Shown here in pieces: positions 34,424 to 42,222 of a stretch of DNA of 64,000 nt. Location: contig JBDTRG010000050.1 in NCBI GenBank assembly GCA_039931775.1, positions 7,361 to 71,360 of the forward strand. The letters run 5' to 3'. The position numbers and the translations under genes are program-made. The notes under the pieces are model-generated. The model did not search any database and had not been told where the DNA came from. It worked only from the letters and a program-made list of their open reading frames with translations. Position 1 is the first letter of the stretch, and each line of letters opens with the position of its first letter. The stretch comes from CAIWHR01 sp039931775 (GTDB lineage: Bacteria; Pseudomonadota; Gammaproteobacteria; Burkholderiales; Casimicrobiaceae).

Positions 34424-35599
34424 ATGAAGTCCCGCGTCATCGCTTCAACAGGATTCTCGTTGGCCCTGTCGTTCTCCGGATTCGGGAGCGCTCCCGCGTC
34501 CGCCGAGGAGTTCCTCGTCGGTGTCGAGGTGCCGATGTCCGGCGCACTGGCGCGCGTGGGGACGGGGATGAACGAAGGCATCAACGTCGCCGTCGACGTC
34601 TTCAACCGAAAGAACGGCAAGCACACGATCAAACTCGTCACGGTCGACGACGAGTCCTCGCCGGCCAAGGCGGTCGCCGCCGTCGAGAAGCTCGCCTCGC
34701 AGAACGTCGTCGCGATCACCGGCGGCTACGGCTCCGGCAACATCGGGCCGGCCTCCGACGCGGCGAACAAGGCCGGCCTCGTCTACATCACGTCGGGGGG
34801 CGTCGACGAAGCGCTGACGCAGCGTGGCTTCAAGACATTCTTCCGGATCAACAATACCGCGGGCTACTCGAAGGCGATGCTGGGCCTACTCGCCGACATG
34901 GGTGCGAAGAACGTCTCGATCGTCTATCTGACCAAGGAGGCGACCTCCGATCTCGCGAAGGATGTCGAGAAGGCGCTCAATGCCAAAGGGATCAAGGTGA
35001 CGATGCACGCCTTCGACCCGGCGATCACTGACTTCAAGCCGATCGTCAACAAGATCAAGCTGCAGGACAAGCCCGACGTCATCGCGATGTCCGGCTACGA
35101 AAACGATTACGTCGGCATCCTGCGGGCGGCAAAGGTGCTGAAACCCGACGTCAAGGCGCTGGTCGGCGTCTGGTCGCTCGCGACCTCGAAGATGGGCGAC
35201 GATTTTCCCGACCTGATGGGAAACGTCTACGGCACCGCGCTCCTCCCGTTCCCCGCCGAGTTCACGACGGCCGACGGCCGTGACTTCGCCGAGGCGTACA
35301 AGAAGCTCTACGGAAAGGAGCCCGACTACCTCGGCCAGTTCGGATATGTGCAGTCGCAACTGCTGTTCGAGGCGATCGTCCGCGCGTTCGATGCCGGCAC
35401 ATTGAAGGCCGGCGGCATTGCGACCGAACTGCGCAAGTCGAGCAAGGACACGCTGATCGGCAAAGTCACGTTCGACGACAAGGGCGACAATCCCAACTTC
35501 GCGCACCGCATGGGCCAGCACCAGGGCAAGAAGATCGCCATCGTCTGGCCGAAGGAATACGCAACCGGAAAGATGACCTTCCCCGGCGTGCCGTGGTGA
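34424..35599 (+). CDS. livK: Branched-chain amino-acid ABC transporter, periplasmic binding protein
   Basis: A 391-residue type I periplasmic binding protein with a signal peptide cleaved near ASA-EE (residue 27). The family core is seen in VGVEVPMSGALARVGTGMNEG and the ITGGYGSGNIGPASDAANKAG loop. It heads a complete livKHMGF operon. A strong GAGGAGGAGG ribosome site precedes the ATG. Related proteins bind leucine/isoleucine/valine but also urea, amides or aromatic acids, so the ligand is not certain. The divergent NRPS gene is 136 bases away. Confidence 0.9.
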   Translation: MKSRVIASTGFSLALSFSGFGSAPASAEEFLVGVEVPMSGALARVGTGMNEGINVAVDVFNRKNGKHTIKLVTVDDESSPAKAVAAVEKLASQNVVAITGGYGSGNIGPASDAANKAGLVYITSGGVDEALTQRGFKTFFRINNTAGYSKAMLGLLADMGAKNVSIVYLTKEATSDLAKDVEKALNAKGIKVTMHAFDPAITDFKPIVNKIKLQDKPDVIAMSGYENDYVGILRAAKVLKPDVKALVGVWSLATSKMGDDFPDLMGNVYGTALLPFPAEFTTADGRDFAEAYKKLYGKEPDYLGQFGYVQSQLLFEAIVRAFDAGTLKAGGIATELRKSSKDTLIGKVTFDDKGDNPNFAHRMGQHQGKKIAIVWPKEYATGKMTFPGVPW

Positions 35600-35629
35600 C
35601 CTCCGCGGAAGGGGCGGGATGAGGCGCCG

Positions 35630-36508
35630 TTGAGCGAGCTCGTCCTGCAGGCGCTCTATTCGGGCGTACTGACCGGGAGCTCGTACGCGCTGATCGCGCT
35701 GGGTCTCGCGCTGGTGTTCGGCACGATGAAGGTCATCAACCTCGCCCACGGCGAGCTCGTGCTTCTCGCGGCGTACATCGCGTACACCTGCGAATCCGCG
35801 TTTCATCTCGATCCCTTGCTGTCGATTCCGGCCGCCATCGCGATCGTCTGCATCGCGACGACGCTGACCTACGCGCTCGTCAGCCGGATCGGTTCGGACC
35901 GAGAGCTCAATTCGCTGCTCCTGACCTACGGCATCGCCGTGATGCTGACCAACGGGACGCTGCTCGTCTGGAAGGCGGACATCCGCTCGACGAAGACGCC
36001 CTGGTTGCAGGACGCCGTCGTGATGGGACCGTTCTACGCGATGCGAAGCGAACTCGTGTTCTTCGTCGTCAGCCTCGCATTGATCGCGATGCTCTGGTGG
36101 TGGCTCACGCGAACCTGGGCCGGCCGGGCCGTCCGCGCCGTCGCGTCGAATCGCGACGCGGCGAAGCTGATGGGGATCGACCCGCGCCGCGTCGAGCGCG
36201 TTTCGTTCCTCGTCGCGGGGCTCCTCGCCTCGTTTGCCGGCGTGGCAATCTACACCGTCGGCGTCATCCAGCCTTCGCTCGGCACGAGCCTCACGGTCAA
36301 GGCATTCGTCATCACCGTGCTGGCCGGCATGGGCTCGGTGCCGGGCGTGCTTGTCGGAGCGCTGCTCCTCGGGGTCACCGAGTCGCTGACGACGACCTTC
36401 CTGAGCTCGGCGCTCCAGGAACTCGCCGGCATGGTGCTGTTCCTTCTCGTCCTGTTCGCCCTGCCAAACGGCTTGTTCGGCGCCTCGATGAGGCGGCGGG
36501 TGCGCTAG
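35630..36508 (+). CDS. livH: Branched-chain amino-acid ABC transporter permease LivH
   Basis: A 292-residue permease with about eight membrane helices. Family markers are SSYALIALGLALVFGTMKVINLAHGE near the start and the cytoplasmic loop NRDAAKLMGIDPRRVERVSF. It starts with TTG at 35630; no better upstream or nearby start exists that keeps the conserved N-terminus. It ends one base into the next gene's GTG. Confidence 0.92.
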   Translation: MSELVLQALYSGVLTGSSYALIALGLALVFGTMKVINLAHGELVLLAAYIAYTCESAFHLDPLLSIPAAIAIVCIATTLTYALVSRIGSDRELNSLLLTYGIAVMLTNGTLLVWKADIRSTKTPWLQDAVVMGPFYAMRSELVFFVVSLALIAMLWWWLTRTWAGRAVRAVASNRDAAKLMGIDPRRVERVSFLVAGLLASFAGVAIYTVGVIQPSLGTSLTVKAFVITVLAGMGSVPGVLVGALLLGVTESLTTTFLSSALQELAGMVLFLLVLFALPNGLFGASMRRRVR

Positions 36509-37503
36509 TGGCGGGCGCCAGCGCGAAAACCGCGTCGACCCGCACCCTGCCGTGTGCGCTGGCCGTGGCGGCCGCGCTCTACATCGCCGTGCCGATCGCG
36601 TTCGCAGGCAATCTCTATCTGATGAGCCTCGTCGTCGCCGCGTTGACGATCGGCGGCGTTGCGCTCGCGTGGGCGCTGCTCGGCAATCTCGGGGGCCTCG
36701 TCAGTTTCGGCCACGCGGCATTTTTCGGTGTCGGCTCGTACGCGTCGGCGATCCTCGTGATGAAGGCCGGCTGGCCGATCGCACCCGCCATGCTGGCGGG
36801 CGGCGCCTGTGCGGCGCTCTCCGCGGTGCTGGTCCTTCCGGCACTCCGGCTTCGCGGCCCGTATTTCGCCCTGGCGGTGCTCGCCTACGCGCACATCTTC
36901 CGCATTGTCGCGACCGAATGGAAGTCGCTCACCAACGGCGCCGGCGGCATCGGGAGCATTCCCCGCTTCGGAATTGTCCTCGGCTACGACCTGTCGGGCA
37001 AGACCGGCGCGTACTGGATCGCACTGACGATCGTGCTCGCGTTCGCGCTCTGCTATCGCGCGGTGCGTGCGAGCGACTACGGGCTCGCGCTTTCCGCGAT
37101 GCACGACAGCGAGGACGCGACGCGCGCCGTGGGCGTCGACAGCACGCTCTTGAAGGCGCTAATGCTGTTCCTTTCGGCGTTCATGACGGGTGTGATGGGG
37201 GCGTTCAACGCGCACTACATCAATTTTCTCGAACCCGATTACGCATTTTCCGGCCAGTGGACGATGCTTCCCATCGTCGCAGCGATCTTTGGCGGATACC
37301 GGACGATCACCGGACCTCTGGTCGGCGCCGTGGTCGTCTATCTCGTCGACCAGCTCGTATTCAAGGCGATGATGCCGATCGGCCACCAGATCATGCTGGG
37401 CGCGCTCCTTGGCGCGATGATTCTGTGCAGTCCCGGCGGACTCGTGCCGGTGCTCGCCAGGCGTCTTCGGGCAAGCCGGGTCCTTCGGTGGCGCGATGCT
37501 TGA
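36508..37503 (+). CDS. livM: Branched-chain amino-acid ABC transporter permease LivM
   Basis: A 331-residue permease partner of LivH, with markers GLVSFGHAAFFGVGSYASAI, LRLRGPYFALAVLAYA and the loop DSEDATRAVGVDSTLLKALM. The GTG start overlaps the last base of the livH stop codon (TAGTG), suggesting translational coupling. A longer open frame reaches upstream to 36097 inside livH but is not coding there. Confidence 0.9.
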   Translation: MAGASAKTASTRTLPCALAVAAALYIAVPIAFAGNLYLMSLVVAALTIGGVALAWALLGNLGGLVSFGHAAFFGVGSYASAILVMKAGWPIAPAMLAGGACAALSAVLVLPALRLRGPYFALAVLAYAHIFRIVATEWKSLTNGAGGIGSIPRFGIVLGYDLSGKTGAYWIALTIVLAFALCYRAVRASDYGLALSAMHDSEDATRAVGVDSTLLKALMLFLSAFMTGVMGAFNAHYINFLEPDYAFSGQWTMLPIVAAIFGGYRTITGPLVGAVVVYLVDQLVFKAMMPIGHQIMLGALLGAMILCSPGGLVPVLARRLRASRVLRWRDA

Positions 37504-38212
37504 ACTCGCCGACATCGGCGTGCGCTTCGGCGGCCTCGACGCACTCAAGGGCGTGTCGATGCGGGTGGGCGACGGGGAGATCGTCGGACTGGTCGGTCCC
37601 AACGGCGCCGGCAAGACGACGCTCTTCAACGTCCTGTCCGGCACCGTCCGTCCGCATCGCGGGACGATTCGCTTCGACGGCGTCGACATCGGCGCCCTTC
37701 GCCCGCACGCGCGGGCCCGTGGCGGCCTCGGAAGAACGTTCCAGATCCCGCAGCCGATGCACACGCTGACCGTCGCGGAGAACCTGCGTGTCGCGCAGCG
37801 CTTCGGCGCCGGTCGAATCGACGCGACCGCCGCGGCCGAGCTCCTGGAGCTCGTCGGGCTCGAGCGCAAGGCCCAAGTCGATGCCGCAACGGGCCTGTCG
37901 TTGTCGCAGATGAAGGCGCTCGAAGTCGCGAAGGCGCTGGCGACGGCGCCGCGGGTGCTGCTGCTCGACGAAGTGCTGGCCGGGCTCGAAGCGCACGGCA
38001 AGCGGACATTCACGCGGCTGCTGGTCGAGGTCCACCGGCGGTTCCGGCTCGCGATCCTGATCATCGAGCACGACATCGAGGCCATCCGCAGCCTGTGTCC
38101 GCGCGTCGCCGTGCTCGACTTCGGCAAGTTGATCGCCGACGGCGCGCCCAGCGCGGTGTTCAACGATCCTGCCGTGGTCGCGAGTTACACAGGAAGGCCC
38201 GTCGATGCTTGA
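37496..38212 (+). CDS. livG: Branched-chain amino-acid ABC transporter ATPase LivG
   Basis: A 238-residue ATPase: Walker A GPNGAGKTT, Q-loop in GGLGRTFQIPQPM, signature LSLSQMKALEVAKAL (a weakened LSGGQ typical of some LivG), Walker B VLLLDEVLAGLE, switch His in IIEHDIEAI. It overlaps livM by eight bases. Confidence 0.92.
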   Translation: MLELADIGVRFGGLDALKGVSMRVGDGEIVGLVGPNGAGKTTLFNVLSGTVRPHRGTIRFDGVDIGALRPHARARGGLGRTFQIPQPMHTLTVAENLRVAQRFGAGRIDATAAAELLELVGLERKAQVDAATGLSLSQMKALEVAKALATAPRVLLLDEVLAGLEAHGKRTFTRLLVEVHRRFRLAILIIEHDIEAIRSLCPRVAVLDFGKLIADGAPSAVFNDPAVVASYTGRPVDA

Positions 38213-38906
38213 GGTCCGCGGCGTCCGTGCCGGTTACGGGGCGATCAACGTGCTGTGGGACGTCGACCTCAACTTCGGCGCCGGCAAGCTCACGACGATC
38301 ATCGGTCCGAATGGCGCAGGCAAGACGACGCTGCTCCGCGCCATCATGGGTCAGCTCCCGGTCACGCAGGGCGCGATCACCCTGGACGGACGACGGCTCG
38401 ACGGCACGCCGACGTGGCGGATGCCGGACCTCCGGATCGCCATGATTCCGGAGGGACGCATGACCTTTCGCGACATGAGCGTCGAGGAGAATCTGCTGCT
38501 CGGCGCTTATTCCGTCCGCCGGCAGGCGGGAATCGGGCGGCGGCTGGACGACGCCTACGCGACGTTTCCGCGACTGGCCGAACGTCGACGCCAGCTCGCC
38601 GGGTCGCTCTCCGGCGGCGAAGCGCAGATGCTGGCGATGGCGCGCGGCCTGATGGCGGAACCCCAGCTGCTGCTGATCGACGAGCCGTCATTGGGGCTCG
38701 CCCCGGTCATCGTCCAGGAGATCTTCGCGCTGATCGCGCGACTGAAGGCGCAAGGCCGCACCATCGTCCTGGTCGAGCAGAACACCGAGCGTGCGGTCGC
38801 GATCGCAGATGCCGTTTACCTGCTTCAGGGCGGCAAGGTCGTGCTTGCGCAGCCTGCGGCCGAGGTCGATCTCCACCGGCTGCATCGGCTCTATTTCGCC
38901 CGCTGA
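38205..38906 (+). CDS. livF: Branched-chain amino-acid ABC transporter ATPase LivF
   Basis: A 233-residue ATPase: Walker A GPNGAGKTT, MIPEGRMTFRDMSVEENL at the Q-loop region, signature LSGGEAQMLAMARGLM, Walker B LLLIDEPSLGLAP and switch segment VLVEQNTERA. It overlaps livG by eight bases and closes the operon; the flippase gene converges 25 bases downstream. Confidence 0.93.
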   Translation: MLEVRGVRAGYGAINVLWDVDLNFGAGKLTTIIGPNGAGKTTLLRAIMGQLPVTQGAITLDGRRLDGTPTWRMPDLRIAMIPEGRMTFRDMSVEENLLLGAYSVRRQAGIGRRLDDAYATFPRLAERRRQLAGSLSGGEAQMLAMARGLMAEPQLLLIDEPSLGLAPVIVQEIFALIARLKAQGRTIVLVEQNTERAVAIADAVYLLQGGKVVLAQPAAEVDLHRLHRLYFAR

Positions 38907-38931
38907 TGGCGAGCGCGCATCGGCGGGCAGG

Positions 38932-40443
38932 TCAATTCCTCGCGCGCAGCAACCGCCAGACAGACCATAGTTCGTCGATCGTGCTGCGCGAAATCGTGAA
39001 CAGTGCGGCGAAGAACAGCATCGCACCGATCGCCACCTGTTCGATCAGCTCGACAAGGACCGTCGAGCGCGGTACGAGGCGCATCGCGTCGAGCGCGAAT
39101 AATGCGGCACCCATGAACACCGCGGCACCCGCCGCAGGAAGGAGCTGCGCTAGCGTCTTGCGCGGGTCGAGCTCGATCAGCCGCAGCGCGCGGTACGTCG
39201 ACGCAAAGTGCGCAACGTTGAACAGCAGGACGCCGACCGCAACGCCCGCGGTGCCCCAACGGCTTCCGATAAGGACGGCGAGGACCAGTAGCGGCGTAAG
39301 CCACAGGCCGATCTTGAAATCGAGGTCCGGCCGGCCCTTCGCCCGGTAGATGTTGCTGAGCAGCGCCTGCAGCGCCCGCATGATTCCGACGATCGCGAGT
39401 ATCTGGAGCAGCGGCACGACCGGGAGCCATTGATCGCCGTAAAGCGTGCGCACGATCGGGTCCGCGAGCGCGGCCATTCCGACTCCCATCGGCATCGCGA
39501 TCGCCGCGAGCAGGCGAAGGCTTTTCAGCACGCCGTACTGGAATGCCGAATGGTCGGACTGGACCATCGAGTACGCCGGAAACAGCACGCGCTGCATCGC
39601 CGCGGCCATCCGGCTGCGCAGTTCCTCGGGCAGCGCGAGCCCGGTCTGGTAATAGCCCAACTGGGCCGCACCGAAAGCCCGGCCCACTGTCGCCGTGTCC
39701 ACGCTCGACGCGATGAAGTTAAGCGCCGCCGATCCGAAATAGCTCCCACCGGTGCGCAAGTTGCGGCGGATGAAATCCATGTTGAAGCGGAACCGCGGCA
39801 CGTACGGAATCAGGTACCAAACGAGGACGAACTGCGTCGCGCGGCCGGCGACGGTGGCCCAGACGAGGCTCCATACACCGAAGCCGGCCAAGGCGAGCGA
39901 AATGCTCACGGCGATCCGCACGAGGAGGTTCGCGAGCTGGCAAATGAACTCGTACCTGAACAGCAGGAGCCGGTAGACGATCGATTGGTGGATCGCCGAA
40001 ACCTCCTCAAACAGGATCAGGCTCGACATGGCCCACAGGATCGGCGCGAGACGCGGTTCCCTGAATAGGTCCGCGGTGACGGCCGAACCCGCGATCAGCA
40101 GCGATACGATCATGACCCCGAGAAACACGCTGAGCCAGAATCCCGAATCGAGGTCGAGTCGGCGAACGTGTTGCTGTTGCACGAGGATCGCGGGCAGGCC
40201 GAACACGCACAGCATCGCCGCCAATTCGGTGACCACGGTCGCCATGGCGACGTACCCGTAGTCCGTCGGCGTCAACAGGCGCGCAAGAATCGCGGTCGAG
40301 CCCACCGTTAGCACGGCGCGTGCCACGATCAACGTTCCCATCCACGCCGCGCCGCGTACCACCCGGCCGCTCAGGTCTTCCGCATTCGGGCGGAAGCACA
40401 CCCGCATGATCCGCGGGTCGCGTCCGGGCATCCTGATGGCCAT
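38932..40443 (-). CDS. Wzx/WzxC-type polysaccharide flippase (MOP superfamily)
   Basis: A 503-residue membrane protein with about 14 predicted helices. The N-terminal segment ARAVLTVGSTAILARLLTPTDYGYVAMATVV and the loop RMAAAMQRVLFPAYSMVQ are typical of polysaccharide exporters of the WzxC type. Such proteins flip undecaprenyl-linked oligosaccharides to the periplasm. It is not embedded in a glycan locus: no glycosyltransferase precedes it, and the nearest sugar-related gene is the GT41-like protein at 45.8 kb. It may be a lone flippase for an exopolysaccharide made elsewhere. Confidence 0.85.
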   Translation of the reverse strand: MAIRMPGRDPRIMRVCFRPNAEDLSGRVVRGAAWMGTLIVARAVLTVGSTAILARLLTPTDYGYVAMATVVTELAAMLCVFGLPAILVQQQHVRRLDLDSGFWLSVFLGVMIVSLLIAGSAVTADLFREPRLAPILWAMSSLILFEEVSAIHQSIVYRLLLFRYEFICQLANLLVRIAVSISLALAGFGVWSLVWATVAGRATQFVLVWYLIPYVPRFRFNMDFIRRNLRTGGSYFGSAALNFIASSVDTATVGRAFGAAQLGYYQTGLALPEELRSRMAAAMQRVLFPAYSMVQSDHSAFQYGVLKSLRLLAAIAMPMGVGMAALADPIVRTLYGDQWLPVVPLLQILAIVGIMRALQALLSNIYRAKGRPDLDFKIGLWLTPLLVLAVLIGSRWGTAGVAVGVLLFNVAHFASTYRALRLIELDPRKTLAQLLPAAGAAVFMGAALFALDAMRLVPRSTVLVELIEQVAIGAMLFFAALFTISRSTIDELWSVWRLLRARN

Positions 40444-40541
40444 GTCTGTCCCCGTTCGTTCACGCGGCAGCCGTCAGGCCGGCGGCGCGATGCCGATCCT
40501 GGCCCATGCCTCGAACATGCCTGCGGATGCGCCCCGTCGAG

Positions 40542-41012
40542 TCACCGGCGCGCGATCGTGCGTACGGCGCGCTCGAGACCCTCGCACCGTACGCTCAACC
40601 AGAGCTGGTTGCGCACATCCTCGCGGACATACCTCGCGGTCCCCGCGAATTGACGGACGAGGTGAACGCCGAGGTCGCCGATCGGACGCGACTCGATTGG
40701 GGTGCTCACGTCGACCGGCGGTACCGACAGCGGGTCGAAACGCGGTGCCGCGTCTTCGTAGAGAATCACAACGTCGTCGTCGCGAGCCGACAGCACCATG
40801 ACGATCGGCGCGTCGCTTTCTCCGCGGTACCCGTGCACAACCGTGTTCGTGAACAGCTCCTCGACGATCAGCGCAAGCCGCATCGCATCGTCGCGGGTAA
40901 TTCGATGGCGCGCACAGAAGGCCTCCACGAATCCGGCCGTCTCGGGCAACAGGCTCATCCGCGCCCCGAAAACCCGGCGGTCGCCGCCGACCATGGAAAG
41001 TTGTCCCGGCAT
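40542..41012 (-). CDS. RsbW-like anti-sigma factor / serine-protein kinase (HATPase_c_2)
   Basis: About 156 residues forming a GHKL ATPase domain alone. The N-box is readable as IVEELFTNTVVHG (Glu and Asn present). The G1 box is degenerate (EDAAPRFDP instead of DxGxGF), while the G2 region GDLGVHLVRQFAG keeps most glycines. It matches stand-alone kinases of partner-switching systems, which phosphorylate a STAS protein and hold a sigma factor or other target. The likely STAS partner is at 45.3 kb. Two ATGs (41012 and 40994) fit; neither has a clear ribosome site. It is divergent from the FecR-OmpA pair. Confidence 0.8.
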   Translation of the reverse strand: MPGQLSMVGGDRRVFGARMSLLPETAGFVEAFCARHRITRDDAMRLALIVEELFTNTVVHGYRGESDAPIVMVLSARDDDVVILYEDAAPRFDPLSVPPVDVSTPIESRPIGDLGVHLVRQFAGTARYVREDVRNQLWLSVRCEGLERAVRTIARR

Positions 41013-41118
41013 GGGTATAGAATCGCCCCGTCTGCAAGGGATCCCAGGCGAGTATAAGTGGATCGCCGCGGCGTCCACGTTCCGCATCACCATCTTTGCG
41101 CAATTTCGGGGGGTTCCG

Positions 41119-41574
41119 ATGACGATTCGACACGGTGATCTGCGTTGGTTTCTGGCGGCCGCATTCGCAGTGGGTGCCGTTGCTTCGGTCGATGCGACCG
41201 ACATCGGGCAGGTCAAGGTCGCGAAAGGCCAGGTATCGATCGAGCGCGGAACCCAGCTGTTGCCTGGGACCGCCGGCGCGAGGCTGCAGACCGGCGACGT
41301 GCTGAAGACCGGCGCCGACGGCTCGGTGGGACTCACGATGACCGACAACTCTCTGCTCTCGGCAGGCCCGAACAGCATCCTGTCGCTCGATCGTTACGAA
41401 TTCGACTCGACGACGAGCCAGGGCCAATTCGACGCATCGCTCTCCAAGGGCTCGCTTGCCGTCATCTCGGGCCGCATCGCCAAGCAATCCCCGGAAGCGA
41501 TGAAGGTGCGCACACCCGCGTCGATACTCGGCGTGCGCGGCACCGAGTTCGTGGTCAGCGCGAATGACAACTAG
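41119..41574 (+). CDS. FecR-domain periplasmic protein
   Basis: A 151-residue protein with a signal peptide (hydrophobic WFLAAAFAVGAVASV, cleavage near VDA-TD) and a single FecR domain: IGQVKVAKGQVSIERG, then GARLQTGDVLKTGADGSVGLTMTDNS and the closing VRTPASILGVRGTEFVV. There is no membrane anchor and no C-terminal secretin-interacting region, so it differs from true FecR anti-sigma proteins. The gene overlaps the next (OmpA-type lipoprotein) by 11 bases, so they are co-translated. I infer a periplasmic sensor or ligand element for the neighbouring CHASE2 protein. Confidence 0.85.
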   Translation: MTIRHGDLRWFLAAAFAVGAVASVDATDIGQVKVAKGQVSIERGTQLLPGTAGARLQTGDVLKTGADGSVGLTMTDNSLLSAGPNSILSLDRYEFDSTTSQGQFDASLSKGSLAVISGRIAKQSPEAMKVRTPASILGVRGTEFVVSANDN

Positions 41575-42175
41575 CGGGTGGGTACGCTTCCGCTCGGGGA
41601 TCGCCGCCGGCGTCCTGGCCGCATGGCTCGGCGGCTGTTCGTATAACACCGGCATCGTCGTCCTGCTGCCCGAAAAGGACGGCCGCGACACCGCCGTCGA
41701 GGTCACGCAGGGCGACCAGAAATACGTGCTCGACAAACCGTACGCCGCCACCCGGCAATGGCCGGCCGGCGCGCAAACCTACACGTCGGACCCGAAGGAA
41801 GTGCAGGCGCGCTTCGGCGCCGCGCTTGCCGCGCAACCCCGCCGCGCCACGTCGTTCACGCTGTACTTCGTCGAAGGCCAGGATGAATTCACCGTCGAGT
41901 CGAAGGCGGTCCTGGAAGGCATGTTCGCCGAGATCGCGAAGTACCCGGTGCCCGATCTCGTCGTCGTCGGCCACACCGACACGGTCGGGAACAACGCGGT
42001 AAACGACGCGCTTGCCCTTCGTCGCGCGGAAACCGTTCGCGCGGCGATTCTCGCCCGCGGCGTCGCCCCGGAAAACATCGTGGCGATCGGACGGGGCAAA
42101 CGGGAATTGCTGGTATTGACGGCGGAAGGCGTCGCCGAGCCGCGCAATCGGCGCGTCGAGATTGTCGTTCGCTGA
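41564..42175 (+). CDS. OmpA-family peptidoglycan-binding lipoprotein
   Basis: A 203-residue protein whose signal peptide ends in the lipobox LGGC (Cys near residue 25). A variable 60-residue region precedes an OmpA C-terminal domain with FVEGQDEFTVES, VVVGHTDTVGNN, the helix ALRRAETVRAAILARGV and NRRVEIVV. It should be anchored in the outer membrane and bind diaminopimelate in peptidoglycan. Its start lies inside the FecR gene, implying a joint role in the envelope. Confidence 0.88.
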   Translation: MTTSGWVRFRSGIAAGVLAAWLGGCSYNTGIVVLLPEKDGRDTAVEVTQGDQKYVLDKPYAATRQWPAGAQTYTSDPKEVQARFGAALAAQPRRATSFTLYFVEGQDEFTVESKAVLEGMFAEIAKYPVPDLVVVGHTDTVGNNAVNDALALRRAETVRAAILARGVAPENIVAIGRGKRELLVLTAEGVAEPRNRRVEIVVR

Positions 42176-42222
42176 TCCCGGGGGACGCTGACGCTTCGGC
42201 GGCTCGGGCGTCGATTCCGCGA

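Noticed and set aside
41119..41574. The FecR-domain protein as a TonB-linked anti-sigma factor
   Set aside because: There is no membrane anchor, no fecI-type sigma factor and no TonB receptor nearby; it has a cleavable signal peptide only.
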